From positions 1 to 21,394 of the forward strand of contig DAKQ01000102.1 in assembly GCA_002496635.1 (NCBI GenBank): a stretch of DNA of 21,394 bases, given 5' to 3'. The stretch comes from Euryarchaeota archaeon UBA82. GTDB lineage: Archaea > Thermoplasmatota > Poseidoniia > Poseidoniales > Poseidoniaceae. The first letter of the stretch is position 1. Every line of letters begins with the position of its first letter. The notes beneath the pieces were generated by a model. The model was given only the letters and a program-made list of their open reading frames with translations, was not told the DNA's origin and made no database searches. The position numbers and the translations under genes were made by a program. Below are positions 16,201 through 21,394 of the stretch, piece by piece.

Positions 16201-16210
16201 CCCCTATTTA
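16201..16210 (-). promoter_or_regulatory. Putative TATA box upstream of S6e
   Basis: TAAATAGGGG on the minus strand in the 67-base gap between cdc6 and S6e. A start about 25 bases downstream would be near 16181, leaving a short leader before ATG 16167. It suggests that the ribosomal cluster has its own promoter besides read-through from cdc6. This is a single AT-rich motif only. Confidence 0.35.
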
Positions 16211-16234
16211 GCCTCACCGCATTGGATTCGTTCG

Positions 16235-17419
16235 TCATCGATTCAGTTTTTTGACAACACGGCCTTCAATTCTGCCAGCAACATCCATTGGAAGGGCATG
16301 CGGCATCGAGATATGCGTCGTTCTTCCACGGCCGTCTCCAACAGTGTCCACGCGGGCATCAATAATGCTCAATTCCTCAATTATTTTGAGATACTTCCAG
16401 ACGGTCGTATGGCTTCGAGGTTTCACTTCATATTCTTCGCAAACAACTGCATACATTGATTCGACATCTTTACTCGTCATGAATTCTGTCTTTCGAAGAC
16501 GTCTACAAATTCCTAGAAGAACCAACATTGAGTGTCCCGATAATTCATCGAGAACATCTTCTGGCATTACTTGGGGTATGGATTTTGCACGTGTTTGTAC
16601 ATGCTCCGGTTCAAGCATGGATTTACCATCGGTTTCAGCATGTTCAACAGCACCATTGAGTAACTCTAGGATTTGACGAGCATCGCCCGATGGAGCTGCA
16701 GACGTAGCAATGAGTTTGAGTATGTCTTCAGTCCAAGACTTTGGATTTAGGGCTGCTTCTACTCGTTGGCGAGCAATCGCTAACAAACCCTCGTAATCGT
16801 ACGCTGGAATAGGTAAGTGATTTGTGTGGCCGAAACGAGAGATAACAGCATTTTCGAGTACGTCAAGGACCTGTTCTTGACTGATTAGGATAAGCGATAT
16901 GGTTCCGCTCCCTTCTTGATCTTCATCGATACGTAGGAGTTGATAAATCAAATCATTTCCTGATTTTCTGAGGAGGTGGTCTACTTCATCGAGAACGATG
17001 ATCAAGTGTCGTTCATTTGAGCGTAAGAGTCGTCGAAGGCTATTCAACAACTCGCCCATTGAGAGTCCTCTATCTGGATGCCCGGGGTCCAAAGTCTGGA
17101 CGATGCGCTGTGCAACACGTACATTTGTCGTCGCATTTCTACAATTAATGTGGACGCTTCTAATTTGGCGCTTATTTCTTAGGTGGTGTTCAATGTCTCG
17201 GCAAAAGGTCCTTGCAAGTAATGTTTTACCGCTGCCAACTGGCCCTGTAATGACTACGTTTGCACTACTGCTGGGATGAGAAATCGAGTGAAATTTAGCA
17301 GCAAGATTACTTTGAATGTCTTCCCTGCCGACCATTGTTTCTGGTATGAAATCAAAATACAGGGGCCCAGGGTCTAGAAGAATTAGACCCGAACCGATTC
17401 GATCAAGATAGTCGCTCAT
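16235..17419 (-). CDS. cdc6: Orc1/Cdc6 replication initiator
   Basis: Archaeal replication-origin binding AAA+ ATPase, 394 residues from ATG 17419. A GTG at 17461 would add 14 residues with no family resemblance, but the start is not certain because no clear ribosome site was seen. From the ATG: MVGRED near 29, Walker A GPVGSGKT at 59-66, Walker B LDEVD at 143-147, sensor 1 LILISQ with Ser180, arginine-finger segment AVISRFG with Arg195, and sensor 2 SGDARQILELL. The C-terminal winged helix covers about the last 100 residues (SHTTVWKYLKIIEELSIID, then wing GDGRGRTTHI). All ATPase residues are intact, unlike the related protein at 10388. It is embedded between dph2 and S6e without a large intergenic space, so an adjacent origin is not evident. 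Confidence 0.93.
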   Translation of the reverse strand: MSDYLDRIGSGLILLDPGPLYFDFIPETMVGREDIQSNLAAKFHSISHPSSSANVVITGPVGSGKTLLARTFCRDIEHHLRNKRQIRSVHINCRNATTNVRVAQRIVQTLDPGHPDRGLSMGELLNSLRRLLRSNERHLIIVLDEVDHLLRKSGNDLIYQLLRIDEDQEGSGTISLILISQEQVLDVLENAVISRFGHTNHLPIPAYDYEGLLAIARQRVEAALNPKSWTEDILKLIATSAAPSGDARQILELLNGAVEHAETDGKSMLEPEHVQTRAKSIPQVMPEDVLDELSGHSMLVLLGICRRLRKTEFMTSKDVESMYAVVCEEYEVKPRSHTTVWKYLKIIEELSIIDARVDTVGDGRGRTTHISMPHALPMDVAGRIEGRVVKKLNR

Positions 17420-17485
17420 GCTGAATGGCTCTTGTCGCCAACCGTTCTTGAACACTCGCACTCAATCATATTGAAAAATGCGGTC

Positions 17486-18595
17486 TCAGGGTATCTCGTC
17501 AAACTGATATCCCATTTCCCACTTCTTTTCACCAAGAGCTACTTCGAGTTCATATGGAGTGATCAGCGGCTTTGCATACTTCACTGCATCATCGATGGCA
17601 ATACGTGGGCATGCCGTATTGACAAATGCGTCAACAGGATAGAAGTCAATTAGTTCTGGACCGACATGTTCTAGGGCGAGAAGATATCCCTTCTTACCGT
17701 GTTTTTCGAGGAGTCTTTTCATTCGTAATGCAAGGGTGCGTCGCATTTGTCCAGGTTTCTCTCCGATCAGAATTCCAAATCTTTTTGCATCCATTGAGGA
17801 CATGATCAGTCCAGATCGTTGTCGAAGAATGCGCTCAATACGTTCAAAGGACATTTCGATTGCATCGCCTGAATAAGGGTCGAGCATAGCAAGTGGTTTT
17901 CCAGTGTGCAATACCAGGCCAATTGGGTGGAAATCTCCGCTTCCCAGGAAGAGGTAATGTCCAATTGTATCGTCATCCCCAGAATAATTGCAACCAAGAA
18001 CTTGGCCAGGGAATGTTAAACGCGCCCCACCCATCGGTATTGTTACATCGTATCCTGCTTTTTCGAGACGATCATGGAAGTCAGGTAAAAGATGGAGGTG
18101 TTGGATACTTCCAACAAGACCTACCTTCGTGTCCTTGAGCGGAGTCATTCTTCCGACTGCGTCCATAAAACGCTCTTGAGCTTCTTCTTCTGAAAGTTCA
18201 GCATCGAGATTTTGATTTTCCATTCTTCCTTTAGCAATGGCGAGATGCTTGTTCAACATTGGAATAACTGGAGCCAAGTCAGGATCTCCATCATATGTCA
18301 CGTCAATAAATTGAGTAGGCATGCCGGAATCAATATTCATCTGAGAGTGACCCATGTGAGCGACTAATTCAACACCCATCATCTGCATTTTATTGTGAAC
18401 AAGATCACACGCTCCATAACAAGGGTCAGCTGCCAGTACGACTTTTGCACTTGAAGCAGTTTCAATTTCGTCCATCATTTCTAATGCTTGCATTTTCAAT
18501 CCTTCAGGAACTTGTAAGGCTACAAGTCGATGATCGTTTTCTTGAATTCGTCCAATCAGTTCATCAAGTTCGAAATCGTGTCTATTCAAATCCAT
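17486..18595 (-). CDS. dph2: Diphthamide synthase Dph2 (3-amino-3-carboxypropyl transferase)
   Basis: Radical enzyme with a 4Fe-4S cluster that splits S-adenosylmethionine and moves its 3-amino-3-carboxypropyl group to a histidine of elongation factor aEF2, the first step of diphthamide synthesis. It is 369 residues. The three cluster cysteines stand in the expected places: Cys59 (ADPCYGACDL), Cys202 (VLGCNYSG) and Cys329 (NTACPRIAIDD). The glycine-rich MGHSQMNID and the late ALEHVGPELIDFYPVDAFVN segment also match. A charged helical stretch at about 118-150 (RMENQNLDAELSEEEAQERF) is longer than in the Pyrococcus protein. ATG 18595 overlaps the hpt stop by one base (TAATG) behind GAGGTGG, so translation is coupled. 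Confidence 0.95.
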   Translation of the reverse strand: MDLNRHDFELDELIGRIQENDHRLVALQVPEGLKMQALEMMDEIETASSAKVVLAADPCYGACDLVHNKMQMMGVELVAHMGHSQMNIDSGMPTQFIDVTYDGDPDLAPVIPMLNKHLAIAKGRMENQNLDAELSEEEAQERFMDAVGRMTPLKDTKVGLVGSIQHLHLLPDFHDRLEKAGYDVTIPMGGARLTFPGQVLGCNYSGDDDTIGHYLFLGSGDFHPIGLVLHTGKPLAMLDPYSGDAIEMSFERIERILRQRSGLIMSSMDAKRFGILIGEKPGQMRRTLALRMKRLLEKHGKKGYLLALEHVGPELIDFYPVDAFVNTACPRIAIDDAVKYAKPLITPYELEVALGEKKWEMGYQFDEIP

Positions 18596-19176
18596 TATAC
18601 CACCTCATCGAGAAGAACAATCTCTGCTCCTTCCATCGTTAAACGAACAATAGAGGAGATCTCGATAGCAGGATATTTCTTTTTGAGCATCTCAAGACCG
18701 GGGCCTTTTTCGACAACAGCCACGATTGTTGTGACGTTTGCTCCTGCTTTTTCGACACCTTTGATGACTGCGTCGAGTGTCCCCCCCGTCGAAAGGACAT
18801 CATCGATAATGGCAATTGATTCTCCCGGTTTGATGTCGTTGAGATACATACTTCCTTTGGAGTAACCAGTGTTCTGGTCGATCGTGATTTCTCCGTCGAG
18901 TCCGTATGAACGCTTCCTAGCAACAACTTGCGGCAAACCAGTTCGAAGCGATAGTGACGAAGTAAGGGGCAATCCCATTGCCTCAATTCCAAGAAGCAAG
19001 TCGATTTTATCCCACTGGACTGAATCAAAAACAAGGTCGACTACTGCTTGAAAAACATCCGCTTCTAATCGAGGCACACCATCGGTAAGAGGGTGAATAA
19101 AGTAAGGGTAATCGCCCTTCCAAACGACAGGTGCTTCTTTGAGGGAGGCAGTCAATCGTTGAATAGGATCGAACAT
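18595..19176 (-). CDS. hpt: Hypoxanthine/guanine phosphoribosyltransferase, archaeal Hpt type
   Basis: Purine salvage enzyme that joins a purine base to PRPP. The frame is open to 19326, but ATG 19176 gives the family's normal N-terminus (MFDPIQRLTASLKEAPVV, then GDYPYFIHPLTDGVPRLE); upstream residues are the antisense of gcvH's end and were rejected. The protein is 193 residues. Marks are LLLGIEAMGLPLTSSLS, VVARKRSYGLDGE, and the PRPP loop SIAIIDDVLSTGGT at about 118-131. The sequence follows methanococcal and haloarchaeal Hpt, which were once annotated as adenine phosphoribosyltransferases; which base is used is not readable here. It lies 16 bases after gcvH and overlaps dph2 by one base. 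Confidence 0.92.
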   Translation of the reverse strand: MFDPIQRLTASLKEAPVVWKGDYPYFIHPLTDGVPRLEADVFQAVVDLVFDSVQWDKIDLLLGIEAMGLPLTSSLSLRTGLPQVVARKRSYGLDGEITIDQNTGYSKGSMYLNDIKPGESIAIIDDVLSTGGTLDAVIKGVEKAGANVTTIVAVVEKGPGLEMLKKKYPAIEISSIVRLTMEGAEIVLLDEVV

Positions 19177-19192
19177 GATTCCACGTCGTTTC

Positions 19193-19597
19193 TCAAATTT
19201 CAGAGAGATACTCGACGTATTCATCTGGTTCGAGTAGATTCTCCATATCCAATTGGAATGGTTGTAGGACAAGAATCCAGCCCAAATCATAAGCAGATTC
19301 ATTGACGAGATCTGGATTGATTTCAACTTCTCCGTTTACTTCAGTTATTGTTCCTGAGAACGGTGCGCTAAAAGCTATTTTTTCTTCAGAAGTCCACAAT
19401 GAGAACATGTCTTGGCCCTCATCCACGACCGTTTCGGCCTGAGGAAGAATCACGCGGAGGACTTCGCCAATTTCTACTCCGAGAAACTCGCTAATGCCGA
19501 CCATGATCTTCTCATCATCTTTTTCTTGGTACCATAAATGGTCAATCGAATATTTACGATTGTGGGCTATGTTAAACTCAACGACTTCTTCATCCAA
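19193..19597 (-). CDS. gcvH: GcvH-like protein, canonical lipoyl-lysine replaced by Glu
   Basis: 134 residues with the glycine-cleavage H-protein fold: RKYSIDHLWYQ, IMVGISEFLGVEIGEVLRVILP, EGQDMF, SAPFSGTITEVNGEV and NPDLVNESAYDLGWI. Normal H protein shuttles aminomethyl groups on a lipoyl-lysine in ESVKA. Here the spacing from LP (51-52) to SG (81-82) equals that of E. coli and pea H proteins with no gap, but the lysine position is Glu71 and the nearest lysine is Lys73; the conserved Glu three before it is Trp. So it may be non-lipoylated or use a shifted lysine. The start is TTG 19597: the frame is stopped at 19604-19606, the ATGs nearby are out of frame, and AGGTGA (19604-19609) sits just upstream. 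No gcvP, gcvT or lipoate gene is in view. It opens the hpt-dph2-cdc6 run. Confidence 0.85.
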   Translation of the reverse strand: MDEEVVEFNIAHNRKYSIDHLWYQEKDDEKIMVGISEFLGVEIGEVLRVILPQAETVVDEGQDMFSLWTSEEKIAFSAPFSGTITEVNGEVEINPDLVNESAYDLGWILVLQPFQLDMENLLEPDEYVEYLSEI

Positions 19598-19716
19598 GTC
19601 ATGTCACCTATCCGCGGCTCTTTCAACTCCTATTTGAATCATCGCTATTTTTGATGTGACGTGATGATTACACATTCATTAAGTGAGATGCACCCTTGCG
19701 TTGGATTGGTGAGAGT
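19598..19716. promoter_or_regulatory. Divergent control region between gcvH-like and acyl-CoA dehydrogenase genes
   Basis: About 120 bases serve two outward genes, both apparently starting with TTG. For the right-hand gene, CTATTTTT at 19645-19652 is TATA-like and would place the transcript start near 19675. GTGAGA (19683-19688) and GGTGAG (19708-19713) are candidate ribosome sites for TTG 19696 and TTG 19717. For the left-hand gene, AGGTGA on the minus strand precedes TTG 19597. No further repeat was seen. Confidence 0.4.
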
Positions 19717-20886
19717 TTGGATTACAAATCAACAGACGAACAAGACATGATTCGAGAGATGGTCAGAGACTTTGCAGAATCCGTTTTGGCTCCAACAATC
19801 GAACATCGAGATAAAAACCAAATCCCTCCCTCAGAGGAATGGTCTCAATTCATTGAATATGGTTTGCAAGGTGTTACAATTCCAGAAGCCTACGGGGGTT
19901 CGCCAGTTGATGACATTTCAGAATCAATTATTGTTGAGGAACTCGCTCGAGTCGATCCTTCCTTCTCAGTAATGTACTGTGTTCACGTCGGACTATGCGC
20001 TAAGACAATAGCACTTCATGGGGATGATTATCAAAAAGAAACTTATCTTAACAGGCTCGCTGCAGGCGATGTAGGCGCATACTCACTTTCTGAAGCTGGA
20101 GCGGGTACAGATGCTGCGGCTATGATTTGTAAAGCCAAACTTTCAGAAGATGGAACACACTACGTTCTCAACGGAGAAAAGATGTGGGTCACGAATGGGG
20201 TTCAAGCAAAAATCATTGTTCTCTTTGCAAAAGATGTTGATCACCCAGATTATGGTGTCAAGAAGCACGGTGGAACAACTGCATTTATTGTAGACTCGTC
20301 GTTTGAAGGTTTCACAGTTGGAAAGAAGGAAGATAAACTCGGAATACGATCTTCTGATACATGTACGCTCATTCTAGAGAACTGTAAAGTTCCAGTTGAA
20401 AATGTATTGAAGGGTGCTGGAAATGGCTTCCCAATCGCTATGAATGCTCTGGACAATTCTCGAATTGGTATTGCTGCACAAGCTCTTGGGATTGCACAAG
20501 GTGCTTACGAAGCATCACTTCGTTATGCTCACGAAAGAGAGGCGTTTGGTAAGCCCATTGCCCATCATCAGATGATTATGGGCTACCTTGCTGATATGGC
20601 GACGAGAATTGACGCAGCGCGTCATCTTGTCTACAAGGCATCTTGGTCAAAGCAACAACATTACGAACATGGGGGCCCACGTCATTCCAAAGAAGCGAGT
20701 ATGGCTAAATTATTCGCAGGAGATACCGCAATGTGGGTCTCTGAGCGTGCGATTCAGATTCACGGTGGTTATGGATACACCAAAGAATTCCCTGTGGAGC
20801 GATTTTTCCGTGATGCCAAGATTACACAAATCTATGAAGGAACTCAAGAAGTCCAGCGTATCGTTATTGCTAGAAGTCTTCTTTGA
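19717..20886 (+). CDS. Acyl-CoA dehydrogenase
   Basis: FAD enzyme that makes 2-enoyl-CoA from an acyl-CoA and passes electrons to electron-transfer flavoprotein, in fatty-acid or branched-chain amino-acid breakdown. It is 389 residues from TTG 19717, where the protein starts (M)DYKSTDEQDMIREMVRDF like the MDFxLTEEQ opening of the family; TTG 19696 would add seven residues, and no in-frame ATG precedes 19747. Seen are YSLSEAGAGTDAAAM and WVTNG (FAD and substrate loops), RIGIAAQALGIAQGAYEA, REAFGKPIAHHQ, IQIHGGYGYTKEFPVERFFRD, and IYEGTQEVQRIVIAR. The Glu in YEG (about 374) is the catalytic base position of short- and branched-chain enzymes. The exact substrate cannot be told. Its stop abuts the convergent last gene with no gap. 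Confidence 0.95.
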   Translation: MDYKSTDEQDMIREMVRDFAESVLAPTIEHRDKNQIPPSEEWSQFIEYGLQGVTIPEAYGGSPVDDISESIIVEELARVDPSFSVMYCVHVGLCAKTIALHGDDYQKETYLNRLAAGDVGAYSLSEAGAGTDAAAMICKAKLSEDGTHYVLNGEKMWVTNGVQAKIIVLFAKDVDHPDYGVKKHGGTTAFIVDSSFEGFTVGKKEDKLGIRSSDTCTLILENCKVPVENVLKGAGNGFPIAMNALDNSRIGIAAQALGIAQGAYEASLRYAHEREAFGKPIAHHQMIMGYLADMATRIDAARHLVYKASWSKQQHYEHGGPRHSKEASMAKLFAGDTAMWVSERAIQIHGGYGYTKEFPVERFFRDAKITQIYEGTQEVQRIVIARSLL

Positions 20887-21394
20887 TCACTTGTAATCAT
20901 AAGAAAGAACAGAGAATACAGCCCTTCTTCTTCCAATGTTCCAACTTGCGATGTGAGCGTCAATTTCAACGATATGATTTGTTTGGAAATTGTTCACAAA
21001 GTCATTTACATTTGATTCGAATAGGAGCTCAACCTCGATTGAATCATCTTCGACAAGCTTTCCGATGATCGTTTTTCCATTTTTGAATGCTCCAGGCGCC
21101 ATTAGTGTTGATTCGATTTTACCAATTTTTACTTCGAAATGATGGCCAAGATTCTTCGTTTTTTCGACAGCATCTCTTATTTGGCTGCTAAGTTTCATTG
21201 AGTTCATAAATTCAATCATTTGTAGATGGTTTGGTCTAGAAGTTGTTGTTTTCTGAATCGTTTTCTCTTCTGATTCATTTACTGCTTCCTGTGGAGTTCG
21301 ATCTACTTCGGCTTCAGTGGTTGAAACCTCTTCAAGTTCCAAATCGATTTCTTCCATTGATTTTTCAAGTTCTTGTTCAGCAGCTATTCTGGCA
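20887..21394 (-). CDS. Protein of unknown function, 5'-truncated at window edge
   Basis: The frame is open through the right edge (residues ARIAAEQELEKS precede the first visible Met at 21357), so the start is probably outside; ATG 21357 giving 156 residues is the alternative. The visible N-terminal third is acidic and low-complexity (EEIDLELEEVSTTEAEVD), continuing a charged helix from upstream. After about residue 45 from that Met comes a more ordered domain: a helix (MNSMKLSSQIRDAVEKT), then alternating beta strands (HHFEVKIGKIEST, GKTIIGKL, SIEVELLFES, HIVEIDAHIASWNIG, RRAVFSVLSYD). This could be a small beta-barrel such as an OB fold, but I cannot assign it. The stop lies directly against the acyl-CoA dehydrogenase stop. 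Confidence 0.7.
   Translation of the reverse strand, partial: ARIAAEQELEKSMEEIDLELEEVSTTEAEVDRTPQEAVNESEEKTIQKTTTSRPNHLQMIEFMNSMKLSSQIRDAVEKTKNLGHHFEVKIGKIESTLMAPGAFKNGKTIIGKLVEDDSIEVELLFESNVNDFVNNFQTNHIVEIDAHIASWNIGRRRAVFSVLSYDYK

Noticed and set aside
19177..19326. Longer Hpt protein starting at 19326
   Set aside because: The extra 50 residues are antisense to the 3' end of gcvH on a different frame, and the family starts at MFDPIQRLT.
1..21394. tRNA, rRNA, CRISPR array, insertion sequence, prophage or defence island
   Set aside because: None of their signatures (cloverleaf with CCA-side stems, spaced direct repeats, transposase or integrase motifs) was found on reading both strands; small structured RNAs could still be missed without a covariance search.

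Overview
The window reads as a chromosomal segment of an archaeon, most likely an uncultured marine Thermoplasmatota lineage such as Marine Group II (Poseidoniales). The archaeal assignment rests on ribosomal protein S6e, aIF2 gamma, an Orc1/Cdc6 initiator, Dph2, a DUF357 protein, a COG4738-type regulator and an archaeal-type Hpt. The Marine Group II placement is inference. It comes from the bacterial-type (class II) HMG-CoA reductase, the complete SMC-ScpA-ScpB operon, L-aspartate oxidase, and moderate GC (by eye, low forties percent). Coding density is very high. No tRNA, rRNA, CRISPR array, insertion sequence or phage gene was seen, and no gene-free stretch exceeds 300 bases.

Left part (1-8910): a 5'-truncated ketopantoate reductase converges with L-aspartate oxidase. 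A four-helix membrane protein with a cytoplasmic zinc knuckle follows. Next is a tight smc-scpA-scpB operon encoding a full bacterial-style condensin for chromosome compaction and segregation. The SMC carries a long acidic C-terminal tail.

Middle part (8911-13458): class II HMG-CoA reductase (isoprenoid lipid synthesis) is transcribed leftward. It diverges from a three-gene unit of unknown purpose: an Orc1/Cdc6-like AAA+ ATPase with an acidic linker and a C-terminal winged helix, a beta-propeller protein with a helical tail, and a DUF357 protein. The shared control region holds eight TAACG/CGTTA half-sites in 91 bases. They include two inverted-repeat pairs and several spacings of exactly 11 bases. 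This region plus the three-gene unit is the best candidate here for something undescribed.

Right part (13445-19597, minus strand): a COG4738-type regulator lies downstream of a long run read right to left: GcvH-like protein, Hpt (purine salvage), Dph2 (diphthamide on aEF2), Orc1/Cdc6 (replication initiation), S6e, aIF2 gamma and a PIN-domain protein. S6e-aIF2gamma-PIN is a familiar archaeal translation neighbourhood. The GcvH-like protein has Glu where the lipoyl-lysine should be, and the aIF2 gamma has lost the cysteines of its zinc-knuckle insert. An acyl-CoA dehydrogenase (TTG start) diverges from gcvH and converges with a final, 5'-truncated gene of unknown function at the right edge.

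All four convergent gene pairs abut exactly or overlap at their 3' ends. Several starts are clarified by strong GGAGG/GGTGA ribosome binding sites, and some must be TTG or GTG.
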